From Pseudomonadota bacterium (GTDB taxonomy: Bacteria > Pseudomonadota > Alphaproteobacteria > Sneathiellales > Sneathiellaceae), in assembly GCA_024743055.1 (NCBI GenBank), contig JANSXH010000002.1, forward strand, positions 124,001 through 188,000: a stretch of DNA of 64,000 bases. Reading direction: 5' to 3'. How positions within the stretch are numbered: the first letter of the stretch is position 1; each line of letters opens with the position of its first letter. The notes under the pieces were generated by a model. The model did not search any database. It had not been told where the DNA came from and saw only the letters and a program-made list of their open reading frames with translations. This document shows, in pieces, positions 26,820 through 35,970 of the stretch. The translations under genes and the position numbers were made by a program.

Positions 26820-27731
26820 ATGGGCCGATATGGCGATATCGCCTTTCTGAAAGGCAACGACGTCCCGACGGAAGAAGTACTGCTGCGCTCTAAAATGTCC
26901 GGCATTGGCCATGGCATTGCCGGCGTTCTGTTGCTCGGCTGGAGTATCGGCTTTCCCTATTTCCTGTTTGCCAATGGCCTTGTTCACTTTAGCAGCTCTC
27001 TCTTTGATATCCTGTTCTCGCTCTTCATTGTTACTTTCTGTGGCCTCGCCGTCCTGATCAGCTTTCTTGCCGGCCTGATGTTTCTTTCCTCCGCCCTCGC
27101 CGCTGCCCGGCCCAGCAACTGGACGCTGGTGGCAACGGAACAAGGGTTGTATGTCAATTTGCGGTCCTACACGGATTGGCGATTACCGGCAGACGATGCC
27201 GTCATTGCCTTTATCCCGAAACGGGAAATTCGCCGCTTCCGCTTTGTCCATCGGAAAAACCGGGTTATCGGGGATAAGGACAATCCGACGGATACTGCAC
27301 TTACAAAGGATGCCTATCTTGAGATCCATCTCCATGGCCAAGATCTCACTGCCATCGACGACTGCCTGACGGCAGAAAGACGAAAATCGGTTCCAACCTG
27401 GATCAAAGGTGTGACGGCCAAGGCCAAAGGCGCCGCAATTCAGATCGGCGACAATAACGGTGTCTTGCGGATTGACTGGTCCACCCGAAAAACCCGCTTA
27501 ACGCCGAAACTCGATAAAACAGAGGCCCTTCTTTCCGGACTGTATCAGACGACCGCTCACCAGGAACCGGACGAAGCCCCCATCGACAGCCTTTCACCGG
27601 AGGATCAGGAAGCCCGCCTCCTCGATATGGTCCACCGCGGCGACAAAATCGACGCCACCATTCTCGCCCGCAGCCTCTATGGCTTGAGCCTGACAGAAGC
27701 AAACAGGTTTTTGGACGACTTGCAGGCGTGA
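26820..27731 (+). CDS. membrane protein with L7/L12-like C-terminal motif, unknown function
   Basis: A 303-residue protein preceded by a good Shine-Dalgarno (ggaggagg, 26809-26816). Residues about 33-95 hold two membrane helices. The middle part (about 96-235) looks like a PH-like or similar beta domain, with WTLVATEQGLYVNLRSYTDW followed by VIAFIPKREIRRFRFV. The last 40 residues (EARLLDMVHRGDKIDATILARSLYGLSLTEANRFLDDL) resemble the C-terminal helix-turn-helix of ribosomal protein L7/L12. I do not recognise a named family. The architecture suggests a membrane sensor or adaptor; that is speculation. Confidence 0.75.
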   Translation: MGRYGDIAFLKGNDVPTEEVLLRSKMSGIGHGIAGVLLLGWSIGFPYFLFANGLVHFSSSLFDILFSLFIVTFCGLAVLISFLAGLMFLSSALAAARPSNWTLVATEQGLYVNLRSYTDWRLPADDAVIAFIPKREIRRFRFVHRKNRVIGDKDNPTDTALTKDAYLEIHLHGQDLTAIDDCLTAERRKSVPTWIKGVTAKAKGAAIQIGDNNGVLRIDWSTRKTRLTPKLDKTEALLSGLYQTTAHQEPDEAPIDSLSPEDQEARLLDMVHRGDKIDATILARSLYGLSLTEANRFLDDLQA

Positions 27732-27737
27732 AGACAT

Positions 27738-28202
27738 CTAGTCATAGATATGAATTTCCTGTCCCCTAAGTGAGAAATCTTTCTCCATGAGGCTCCGACT
27801 ATAGGGGATGGTTGTAGTCACACAATTTGCCAACGGTCGATCCCCTTCCTCAACGCCATTAATAAAACGCGTGGAAACTATTTCAGTATCACCGAGAAAA
27901 ATCTTGGCCTGCTCAATCCAGGTTGCCGTAAGACGTTCTTCACTTCCACTCGACTTAATATAGTATCCACAGACTGCTACCTTTCCTTCCTTATTGTATC
28001 CCTTGAAAAACAACTTTGTCTTTGACCCTTGAAACGTGCCGGACCAGGTAATCGTATAATTAAGGTAATTCTCTTTTGCCAGTTCCTGAGTTACAGGACC
28101 AACCACACTCGTTGACTGACACGCGGTCAGAACCCCAAGTGTAAATATGGAACAAATAAAAAGGGCCCGAAAAGGCCCCATTTCCAATAGTGCTTTAATC
28201 AA
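27738..28202 (-). CDS. putative lipoprotein, unknown function
   Basis: A 154-residue protein with an N-terminal hydrophobic segment ending in the lipobox LTAC near residue 28, so lipid anchoring is expected. The mature part includes LNYTITWSGTFQGSKTKLFFKGY, suggesting a beta-rich fold, and has three cysteines. I do not recognise a family. The start could be internal (MGPFRALFICS at residue 8). It is convergent with the preceding gene, with 6 bases between the stops. Confidence 0.65.
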   Translation of the reverse strand: MIKALLEMGPFRALFICSIFTLGVLTACQSTSVVGPVTQELAKENYLNYTITWSGTFQGSKTKLFFKGYNKEGKVAVCGYYIKSSGSEERLTATWIEQAKIFLGDTEIVSTRFINGVEEGDRPLANCVTTTIPYSRSLMEKDFSLRGQEIHIYD

Positions 28203-28389
28203 AAAATCACCCTCCGACCCAGAACCTGTGCCCTACAGCCCGTGCCGGGAACAATCTTTATACACGTTTTAGCGATGATACTATACTAGTGTAGTTTCCT
28301 GTTCCTGTCAAGAAATATGTGTCGGGCTGGATCCTTCAAGGTATTTCAATTTCACCTTGGGAGAGTAGATCCTGTTCGAGGATATCCAC

Positions 28390-28419
28390 AAAAAAGGCCC
28401 GCAACCGAAGCTGCGGGCC
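28390..28419 (-). terminator. intrinsic terminator of ilvD
   Basis: An 8-bp perfect stem (ggcccgca 28396-28403, tgcgggcc 28412-28419) with an 8-base loop. Read on the minus strand it is followed by six T. It stands 22 bases after the ilvD stop. Confidence 0.9.
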
Positions 28420-28440
28420 TGGTGTAAAATCCTGGAAAAA

Positions 28441-30294
28441 CTAGTCGTGCAGCTGATCCACATCCCTCACCGCGCCGCGGGAGGCGCTGGTAGTGAGGGC
28501 AGCATAAGCGCGTAAAGCCGTGGTGATTTTGCGGGTGCGGACTTCGGTCGGCTTCCAGGCATCTTTGCCCTTGGCCATCATGCGGCCATGGCGATGGCCC
28601 ATTTCCTCATCCGTGATATCCAGATGAATAGTCCGGTTAGGAATATCGATCTGAATGGTATCCCCCTCTTCTACCAATCCGATGGCGCCGCCTTCTGCGG
28701 CCTCAGGGGAGACATGGCCAATAGAAAGACCGGAAGTCCCGCCGGAAAAGCGACCATCGGTGAGCAGAGCACAGGCCTTGCCCAACCCTTTGGACTTAAG
28801 GTAGGAGGTGGGATAGAGCATTTCCTGCATGCCTGGTCCACCCTTCGGACCTTCATACTGGATAACAACGACATCACCTTCGTTGATTTGATCCCCGAGA
28901 ATGGCTTCCACGGCTGAATCCTGGCTTTCGAAAATCCGCGCCGGGCCGGAGAAAACGAGAATGCTCTCATCCACACCGGCTGTTTTGACGATGCAGCCAT
29001 CAAGGGCGATGTTGCCATAGAGGACCGCAAGACCGCCATCCTGGGAATAGGCATGCTCTTTTGACCGGATGCAGCCATTCTCCCGATCGAGATCCAGATC
29101 AGGATAGCGTTTATCCTGGCTGAAAGCCTGGGTGGTGCGAACACCGCCGGGGCCGGCCCGATAGAAATCCTGCACCGTATTGCTGCGGGTAACAGCCACA
29201 TCCCAAAGCTCTATAGCTTCGGCAACTGAAGGTGAATGTACCATCGGCAGATCCGTATGCAGAAGATCGGCACGGGAGAGTTCCCCGAGCAGGGCCATAA
29301 TGCCGCCGGCCCGATGGACATCTTCCATATGATAGTTCTGAGTGCTCGGCGCCACCTTAGACAGATGCGGTACCTTGCGGCTCAACCGGTCAATGTCTTC
29401 CATGGTAAAACCAACTTCACCCTCACTTGCCGCTGCCAACAGATGCAGAACCGTATTGGTCGAACCGCCCATCGCGATATCGAGAGTCATGGCATTCTCA
29501 AATGCCTTGAAGGACGCAATATCACGGGGCAACAGGCCCGGTTCGTCCATTTCATAATGACGCCGCGTAATATCGACAACGGTGCGGGCGGCATCCAGGA
29601 ACAGCTGTTTGCGGTCCGCATGGGTCGCCAGCATGCTGCCATTCCCCGGCAGCGCCAAGCCAAGAGCCTCGGTCAGGCAGTTCATGGAATTGGCCGTAAA
29701 CATACCAGAGCAGGAACCGCAAGTCGGACAGGCGGACCGTTCAACCTCAGCCACTTCCGCGTCCGACACGTTTGGATCCGCTGCCTGGACCATGGCATCG
29801 ACCAGATCAAGACCGATTTCCTTGCCGTCAGCCATCCCCTTACCGGCCTCCATCGGGCCACCAGAGACAAAGACCGTCGGAATATTCAGCCGCATCGCCG
29901 CCATCAACATACCGGGTGTGATCTTGTCGCAGTTGGAGATGCACACGAGCGCATCGGCACAATGGCCATTGACCATATACTCGACCGCGTCGGCAATCAC
30001 CTCCCGTGAAGGCAGACTGTACAGCATGCCATCATGGCCCATGGCAATGCCATCATCCACAGCGATGGTATTGAATTCCTTGGCAACACCGCCGCATTTT
30101 TCAACTTCCCGAGCCACCATCTGGCCAAGATCTTTCAGATGCACATGACCCGGCACGAACTGGGTGAAGGAGTTGGAAATCGCGATAATGGGCTTGTTAA
30201 AATCATCATCGCCCATCCCTGTTGCCCGCCATAAAGCGCGGGCCCCTGCCATGTTTCGTCCATGGGTTGTTGTTCTTGATCTATATTCAGGCAT
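28441..30294 (-). CDS. ilvD: dihydroxy-acid dehydratase
   Basis: A 617-residue iron-sulfur enzyme of branched-chain amino-acid and pantothenate synthesis. It dehydrates 2,3-dihydroxy-isovalerate and its homolog to the keto acids. Cluster cysteines are seen in [10 protein letters not shown] and [19 protein letters not shown]. The C-terminal [19 protein letters not shown] motif is typical. The length matches the E. coli type. It is monocistronic, with its own terminator. No leader-peptide attenuator is evident upstream. Confidence 0.98.
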   Translation of the reverse strand: MPEYRSRTTTHGRNMAGARALWRATGMGDDDFNKPIIAISNSFTQFVPGHVHLKDLGQMVAREVEKCGGVAKEFNTIAVDDGIAMGHDGMLYSLPSREVIADAVEYMVNGHCADALVCISNCDKITPGMLMAAMRLNIPTVFVSGGPMEAGKGMADGKEIGLDLVDAMVQAADPNVSDAEVAEVERSACPTCGSCSGMFTANSMNCLTEALGLALPGNGSMLATHADRKQLFLDAARTVVDITRRHYEMDEPGLLPRDIASFKAFENAMTLDIAMGGSTNTVLHLLAAASEGEVGFTMEDIDRLSRKVPHLSKVAPSTQNYHMEDVHRAGGIMALLGELSRADLLHTDLPMVHSPSVAEAIELWDVAVTRSNTVQDFYRAGPGGVRTTQAFSQDKRYPDLDLDRENGCIRSKEHAYSQDGGLAVLYGNIALDGCIVKTAGVDESILVFSGPARIFESQDSAVEAILGDQINEGDVVVIQYEGPKGGPGMQEMLYPTSYLKSKGLGKACALLTDGRFSGGTSGLSIGHVSPEAAEGGAIGLVEEGDTIQIDIPNRTIHLDITDEEMGHRHGRMMAKGKDAWKPTEVRTRKITTALRAYAALTTSASRGAVRDVDQLHD

Positions 30295-30485
30295 TCCAAT
30301 CCCTTTTATCTAGCAGTCTCCGTTGACTACCTAACTAGTCTCTTATGGCGGCTGGGACAAGCGAATGCGTCTGAAGATTGCGACTAAATCAAGTTTTTCG
30401 CATCTTTATACTACTTATACTTGTTTTAATATTGTCATTTACTATTTAAAATTTATCCAGCAGAGACAACAACTGAGGCGGAAAC

Positions 30486-32114
30486 ATGCAATGTGAAGGA
30501 ATTACCAGGTCCGGCCAGCGCTGCCGACGGAAAGCTCTTGAAGATGCGCTCTTTTGTAGCGTCCATCAGCGGGTCAACCAGACCTATAGTCTGGCTTTGC
30601 TCGCGCCGTTTCTAACGGTCCTGCTCCTTGGGTATTTCTTCCTCTATGGAATATTTTTCGACACGCTTGTATACGGTGTTTTTGATCTCAATTACCTCAA
30701 ATTTGCAGGTCTTTCGGATTTGTTCGTCAGCATGTTTCGTGTGGGCGGAATGCTAACGGTCATCGTCCTCAAACTCTGGTTTGTCTTTACTCTGACGGTA
30801 GCCCTCGGTTTCGCAGTCGCGCTGCTAATCAAATTAACGATTCTGACCTCAAAACTGCATCTCAAATTTGGTCGAAGAATACGCATCATCGGGTTGAGCC
30901 TTGGGATCTATCTACTCAATTTTATCTGTTTGTTTGTCTTCCTTTTACCGAAGGTCAACCAGAGCCGGCCGGGGCATCTGCTGATCGGCCGTGAGCATCT
31001 CGTTCGATCCCTGAACGCGGAAAAAAAGCGACATCTTCCGCCGATGCCAAGGAAAGTTCGAGAGAATACGGCGGACTATTTCAGACATTTTCAGATGGTT
31101 TCCAGTTTTAGAAATCACCGTTTTTTCGCGATCCTCTTCGTTCTCGCTGTTACGTCCATCCTATCCCTTTTTTATGCCGGGCATCAGGCAAGAGAGGCCC
31201 GCAACTGCGTGATAGGCGCGGTGGAAGAAAAGACCTCTTTTCCAACGCCAGCTACTCTTCTGCCTGGCATTAACATTGCGCCGCTTTGTCTGGCGGGCGC
31301 TGACCCTGATTATCGGAATATCAGTGTCACCGGTAAATTCTCGGAGAGCCTGAGCAGCTTCTTCGCCTTTCCTTCCATTGTCCTGACCTTCGGTACGGAG
31401 GAAGTTCCCCTGGTCTTTATCGGATCAACAAATCGGTTCGAGCTTTTTTTCAGTGGCATCACCCGCCTGCCCTTTATCTTGCCAAACCAGAATCTTGGCA
31501 TCATGTTCAACCCTTCACAGGATAGTTCAGCGAGAAAGATTTCTGATATTCAGAAAGAACTGTCGGCATTGGCGGATCAAGCTCAACAGACTGAACAGAG
31601 CGTCTCCGACCTTGCCAGCCAGTCGGATCAAAGCGCGCGCGAAGGCCTCATACAGACCCTCACCTCCAAAACCGGCCGCTCGCTAAAACATCTGGACCAG
31701 AAACTCAGTCTTCTTGAAAAAAACCTGCAACAGGACTTCAAGCGGCGGCAGCAACAAAATCTAAGCACCATACCGATTGACTGCTGGAATACGGCGCCTT
31801 TAGCGATCCTGAAATTTGCCACTGGCAGGACGCAGGTGACCAGAACAACGGCCCAGGAAATGATTGAGGCCTATGCTGTAAAATTCGTTGAAAGTGAACG
31901 TCATCACGTCATCGTTTCAGGATATGCGGATCCTAGCGGTCCCACCTATCGGAACAACCTGATTTCAGAAGACCGGGCAAATTCTGTACGGGATTTGCTG
32001 ATGGCCTCCGGCCTCGACCCAGTCCATGTGATTGCCATTGGTCACGGCGAGAGTACCAGTAACAGCCTTCCTCGCCGCCGGGTTGAGATTCGGGACTGCA
32101 CTGGTCTCCTTTGA
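30486..32114 (+). CDS. Cys/His-motif, multi-TM, OmpA-domain fusion protein
   Basis: A 542-residue protein of unusual make-up. Residues 1-30 carry a Cys/His knuckle (C3, C13, C23, H27) of the small family typified by TxxGxxCxR, seen in many phage and bacterial proteins of unknown role. Hydrophobic segments follow at about 33-58, 84-118 (long), 132-155 and 213-237. A soluble region with a Gln-rich coiled coil (about 352-430) leads to a C-terminal OmpA/MotB-type peptidoglycan-binding domain (about 438-540, with VSGYADPSGP and SEDRANSVRDLL). The ATG follows gaggcgg. It ends 6 bases from the convergent acyl-CoA ligase. Topology is uncertain: four helices would put the OmpA domain in the wrong compartment unless the long segment crosses twice. 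Confidence 0.8.
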   Translation: MQCEGITRSGQRCRRKALEDALFCSVHQRVNQTYSLALLAPFLTVLLLGYFFLYGIFFDTLVYGVFDLNYLKFAGLSDLFVSMFRVGGMLTVIVLKLWFVFTLTVALGFAVALLIKLTILTSKLHLKFGRRIRIIGLSLGIYLLNFICLFVFLLPKVNQSRPGHLLIGREHLVRSLNAEKKRHLPPMPRKVRENTADYFRHFQMVSSFRNHRFFAILFVLAVTSILSLFYAGHQAREARNCVIGAVEEKTSFPTPATLLPGINIAPLCLAGADPDYRNISVTGKFSESLSSFFAFPSIVLTFGTEEVPLVFIGSTNRFELFFSGITRLPFILPNQNLGIMFNPSQDSSARKISDIQKELSALADQAQQTEQSVSDLASQSDQSAREGLIQTLTSKTGRSLKHLDQKLSLLEKNLQQDFKRRQQQNLSTIPIDCWNTAPLAILKFATGRTQVTRTTAQEMIEAYAVKFVESERHHVIVSGYADPSGPTYRNNLISEDRANSVRDLLMASGLDPVHVIAIGHGESTSNSLPRRRVEIRDCTGLL

Positions 32115-32120
32115 CTTGGA

Positions 32121-33680
32121 TCAGCCGACCTGCTTGTCCTTGCCTTCCCAGAAAGGTTTCCTGAGCTCGGTTTTCAGGATTTTCCCGGCACCTGACAGGG
32201 GCAGAGGATCGGTAACGAAGGAGACACTTCGCGGGCATTTAAAACCGGCAATCAATGTATGACTATGGGCAATGATTTCTTCGTCGGTCGCCGTTTGTCC
32301 TTCATGCAAACGGACAACGGCATGAACCTCTTCTCCCCATTTTTCATGGGGGATGCCAATCACCGCACATTCGGCCACCGCCGCATGCTGATAAACCGCA
32401 TTCTCGACTTCTGCCGAATAAACATTTTCACCGCCGGAAATGATCATGTCCTTGACCCGGTCAACGATATAGACAAAGCCCTGCTCATCCATATAGCCAC
32501 CATCGCCCGTGTGCATCCAGCCACCGCGCAAAGCTTCTTCCGTTTGTTCAGGCTTGTTCCAATATCCTTTCATGACATTGGCGCCGCGAACGCAAACTTC
32601 CCCAACTGTGCCAAGGGGAACTTCCTCGTCATTCTCATCGAAGATTCTGACATCCACCGCGTAGGCGGCCCGGCCTGCTGACTTGAAACGGCCGGCGTTA
32701 GGGCCCTCCAGCACATGGAATTCCGGGCCCGTATAGGTGACGAGCGGCGCGCATTCGGTCTGCCCGTAAGCGTGGGTAAAGCCGCAATTTGGCAGCACTT
32801 CCAAGGCCTTAACAATGACAGCTTCCGGCATTGGTGATGCGCCATAGACAATGTCTTGGATGCTGGACAGGTCATAGTCCCCGATGGTCGGGTCATTGAC
32901 CACCATGTTGACCATGGTTGGCACCAGTAGCGTATTTGTCACCTTGTGATCCTGGATCGCCTGCATAGTGCCGGCAGGGGTAAACCCGGGAATAAAAACA
33001 TGGGTGCTCATACCCATGGTCGCGCCGAAGACGGCACAGCCATCGGCGATATGAAACATCGGTGCCGCATGCAGCCAACTGGACTGTTCGGTGAAGTTGA
33101 AAGCCGGCATGGCATTCAATGTATTGACGATAAAATTCTCATGGGTAAGCATCACGCCCTTTGAGACACCCGTCGTGCCCCCGGTATAGAATAAACCTGC
33201 GAGATCCTTGTTGCCGCGTCCGACATCTTCAATGGGATCGCTGGCTGCGACCAGCTCCTCATAATTCAACATACCGTCTGGCGTATCACCATCGCCGATA
33301 TAAATCACTTCACGGATACTGGCGACCCGCTCCCGAAGTTCCGGGACGACACCCATAAAAGCATCATCCACCAGCAGAATCTCTGAGCCGGAATCATCAA
33401 GCCAATAGGCAAATTCCGGTACGGCAAGCCTGGTATTGACCGGCACAAAGACCCCGCCGACCCAGGGAGTCGCATAATAGAATTCCAGATACCGATCAGA
33501 ATTATGGGCGAGGATCGCAACCCTCTCTCCGTCTCCAATACCGAGACCTTTGAGAGCTCCGGCAAATCTTTGGACCCTGTCGGCGAATTCCCTGTAGGTC
33601 CGCTCCCGCCCAGCGCAGATCGTAGCCGTCTTATCCTCGTTGGTTTGAACCGCCCGTGTCAGTAGTTGCGATATATACAT
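32121..33680 (-). CDS. AMP-forming acyl-CoA ligase
   Basis: A 519-residue member of the ANL adenylating superfamily, expected to activate a fatty or other carboxylic acid to its CoA thioester. The P-loop-like motif is FYTGGTTGVSKGVMLTHEN. The A8 region HTGDGGYMDEQGFVYIVDRVKDMIISGGENVYSAEVE and the catalytic Lys in GAGKILKTELRK are intact. The exact acyl substrate cannot be told; medium or long chain is likely from overall similarity. It stands alone, convergent with the OmpA-domain gene. Confidence 0.93.
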   Translation of the reverse strand: MYISQLLTRAVQTNEDKTATICAGRERTYREFADRVQRFAGALKGLGIGDGERVAILAHNSDRYLEFYYATPWVGGVFVPVNTRLAVPEFAYWLDDSGSEILLVDDAFMGVVPELRERVASIREVIYIGDGDTPDGMLNYEELVAASDPIEDVGRGNKDLAGLFYTGGTTGVSKGVMLTHENFIVNTLNAMPAFNFTEQSSWLHAAPMFHIADGCAVFGATMGMSTHVFIPGFTPAGTMQAIQDHKVTNTLLVPTMVNMVVNDPTIGDYDLSSIQDIVYGASPMPEAVIVKALEVLPNCGFTHAYGQTECAPLVTYTGPEFHVLEGPNAGRFKSAGRAAYAVDVRIFDENDEEVPLGTVGEVCVRGANVMKGYWNKPEQTEEALRGGWMHTGDGGYMDEQGFVYIVDRVKDMIISGGENVYSAEVENAVYQHAAVAECAVIGIPHEKWGEEVHAVVRLHEGQTATDEEIIAHSHTLIAGFKCPRSVSFVTDPLPLSGAGKILKTELRKPFWEGKDKQVG

Positions 33681-33760
33681 TCTTTACTCCCAGCTTATTT
33701 TGATAGCAGTATCAAAGAAACAGACCGCAAGGTAAAGGGCGGGATGGAGAATGACGGCAT

Positions 33761-33789
33761 AAAAAAACGGCGCTTCGAAAAGCGCCGTT
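33761..33789 (-). terminator. intrinsic terminator of VPLPA-CTERM gene 1
   Basis: A 10-bp stem (33766-33775 with 33780-33789) closed by a four-base loop, which reads TTCG on the minus strand. A run of A at 33761-33767 gives the T-tract. It is nearly the same as the terminator at 52912-52941. Confidence 0.92.
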
Positions 33790-33814
33790 CCTGTCTTTAA
33801 CTGAATTTCCGACC

Positions 33815-34495
33815 TTAGGCTTCAGCTGCGGCCTGTTTGCGCTTGCGGCGCCAGCCGATGAAGCCCATTGCTGCGAGACCTGCGCCATAAAGAGGCAGCG
33901 CTGCTGGCAGAGGCACAGCTGAGATCTGAACATTATCCAGATATCCGCCAAGTGTGTCTTCTTTACCTTTGGCCCAGAAGTTGATCGCAATTTCAGTCTT
34001 TTCATCCAATGAGAAGATATGACTGATGATTGTCCAGCCGTCCTTACGAACACCGGTAACCATGTCATTCAGGATACCGTTCATCAGGCTGTATCCGATG
34101 CCGTTTGAATTGGCATCTTTCGTCCGACCCAGATAAGCAAAGGAAAATTCGTAAGTACCAGCACCGAGTGTCAGCAGCTGCTGCATACCGGAGTTGCTGT
34201 TGTCGTTCTTGGAACCGCTTCCAGACAGGTTGTGGCTATCGAGCTCAACTTTCTGCAGCCCTTCATAAGGAGATGCACCACCGATGCCGTTGCCGCGCTG
34301 GATTTCAATGCCTCGGCCTGACGTTGTCGTCCAGCCCGGAATGCTATCGAAAACGTTCCATGAATTGTTGCCGAGACCAACATTGTCTTCAAAGCCACCA
34401 TTTACAACGAAGTTTGTTGCAGCCATACCCGGAGAAGCCAGAAATGCTGAAACTGTCAGAGCCGCCGCTGCAAATTTAATCTTCTTCAATAACAT
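33815..34495 (-). CDS. VPLPA-CTERM secreted protein, DUF642-like
   Basis: A 226-residue exported protein. The signal peptide MLLKKIKFAAAALTVSAF-LASPGMAA is followed by a beta-rich domain opening NFVVNGGFEDN, which resembles DUF642/galactose-binding-type domains. The C terminus has the exosortase-type tail: VPLPAALPLYGAG, a short membrane helix, and a RRKRK basic end. Such tails direct processing by an exosortase and surface or extracellular attachment. The frame runs up to 34537, but the ATG at 34495 follows a gaggag Shine-Dalgarno and begins the signal peptide. It is one of four CTERM proteins in the window. Confidence 0.88.
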   Translation of the reverse strand: MLLKKIKFAAAALTVSAFLASPGMAATNFVVNGGFEDNVGLGNNSWNVFDSIPGWTTTSGRGIEIQRGNGIGGASPYEGLQKVELDSHNLSGSGSKNDNSNSGMQQLLTLGAGTYEFSFAYLGRTKDANSNGIGYSLMNGILNDMVTGVRKDGWTIISHIFSLDEKTEIAINFWAKGKEDTLGGYLDNVQISAVPLPAALPLYGAGLAAMGFIGWRRKRKQAAAEA

Positions 34496-34877
34496 ACTGA
34501 ACTCCTCAAATTGCGTAACACGCGAATAAAATCTCATTCAAAAAACATTATGTGTACTTAATAAGAGGATTATTATCATAAAATTTTATCTAATAGCGAA
34601 AAAACTTATCAAACCGCCAAAATACATCTATTTCCATCTAAATAACTGATATTTATGCAACATTAACCATTTCTATTAAGGCTTTTTGATGGGATAAGGT
34701 TAACAAATCCCCTCTATTTCCCCCTACCAATACAAGAGTAGAAGAAGATTCTGAAGGTAGAATGCCTTATGAAACAACTCCCTTGCTTAAAGCATTAAAC
34801 GAAATAACCTTGATTTTACTGCTCAGTTATTCGCATTTTATAGTTCTGTCTTTGTCTAATCAGTAAGAAGAAAATCC
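34496..34877. other. AT-rich intergenic region between VPLPA gene 1 and a thioesterase gene
   Basis: About 380 bases without a supported gene. It is AT-rich and should hold the divergent promoters of the CTERM gene and the thioesterase gene. I found no clear repeats, terminator or RNA gene. Confidence 0.6.
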
Positions 34878-35291
34878 ATGCCAGAACTGACACAACAAGA
34901 AGCGGAAGAATTCTTCAGAAACAGCTTCGCCCCTTGGGTCCAGGACCTCAATATCAGCTTTCCAGTTATCGCGAAGGACGGTGTAACCCTCAGCATTCCC
35001 TCTTCCCCGCATTTGAACCGTCTCGGAAACAGTATGAGCGGACAGGCGATTATGGCCCTGGCGGACACAGCAATGGTCTTCGCCGTCGCCGCCTTTTCCG
35101 GCAGTTTCGTGCCGATGACGACAATTAACCTTCAAACATCTTTTCTAAGGCCAGTGATGGACGGAACCCTGTTCGCCGACGCCAGAATCATTAAGCCAGG
35201 TCGCAGCATTATGTATGGGGAAGTAAATTTACATGTGGGCGACAAAAACAAGCCCATAGGCCATGTCACCAGCAGTTATATGTTGCTTTAA
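34878..35291 (+). CDS. PaaI-type hotdog thioesterase
   Basis: A 137-residue hotdog-fold protein. The central helix region LGNSMSGQAIMALADTAMVF resembles the PaaI signature, but the usual HGG is replaced by MSG. The strand TTINLQTSFLRPVMDGTL is typical. Catalysis may still work through the Asp in LADT. The substrate is unknown. It is not closely similar to the other hotdog protein at 7996. Confidence 0.85.
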   Translation: MPELTQQEAEEFFRNSFAPWVQDLNISFPVIAKDGVTLSIPSSPHLNRLGNSMSGQAIMALADTAMVFAVAAFSGSFVPMTTINLQTSFLRPVMDGTLFADARIIKPGRSIMYGEVNLHVGDKNKPIGHVTSSYMLL

Positions 35292-35315
35292 TCAGAATGA
35301 GTTTCAAACGAAAGC

Positions 35316-35747
35316 CTATGGTTTTCGCGGAATCGGGGTGTGATCATGATCGTCGATGAGATGCTCCGACAATTCCGGTGAGGCCAATGTAATACTTCCA
35401 CGTCGCCCTTCCAACTCTGGCGAGCTATGTAGTGTGTCGAGATTGTCGTTGAGACCATTATCAAGCCCGGAAACATTGTGCGCCACATTCCCGAATTGAT
35501 GTCCGGTTGGTAAAAAGCCCTGGCTCAACAGTGAATGGTAGTGCCAGGCATTATAGACAAAGGCAAAGACCAGAGCGGAAAGCCCGAGAGTGCCAATATT
35601 GACCAGTGTCATGCCAATAAAACCGAAAATATGTTTTCTATATAGGGCAGGAAACGGGCCGAAAAACAGGCATGTCCAGGACACGCCCGTATATCCTATC
35701 GTGCGCTTTCGCGTTGTCGGCTGTATCATCGGTATGGCGTAGGCCAT
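35316..35747 (-). CDS. small DUF2628-like membrane protein
   Basis: A 143-residue protein with a strong Shine-Dalgarno (aggagg just upstream). The first 75 residues hold one re-entrant segment and one membrane helix (WTCLFFGPFPALYR, then IGMTLVNIGTLGLSALVF), similar to DUF2628-type domains. The rest is hydrophilic, Leu/Ser/His-rich and probably disordered. The function is unknown. It lies convergent with the thioesterase gene, with 24 bases between. Confidence 0.65.
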   Translation of the reverse strand: MAYAIPMIQPTTRKRTIGYTGVSWTCLFFGPFPALYRKHIFGFIGMTLVNIGTLGLSALVFAFVYNAWHYHSLLSQGFLPTGHQFGNVAHNVSGLDNGLNDNLDTLHSSPELEGRRGSITLASPELSEHLIDDHDHTPIPRKP

Positions 35748-35970
35748 TGTTACCTCCTGGACAGACTACGAACGGCTTCAGCGGGACCCCACCCTCAGGT
35801 AACAGGGCGGCAGGGTTATCTGAAAAACCTTTCCATCTTGGGTAACAGCAAATCGTAAACAAAAACTTTCGTTTAACATTCAGTTTTACAAAATTTTTAC
35901 CAATTCATGCTTGTAAAGTACAAAAAAGTACTTGAAATTCCGGTGGTTATCAGGAATCGGGGAAAACCGT

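Noticed and set aside
25905-27143. A 412-codon open frame on the minus strand across xth and its neighbours
   Set aside because: It is antisense to three well-supported genes, its product is low in recognisable structure and has no Shine-Dalgarno; a shadow of codon bias.
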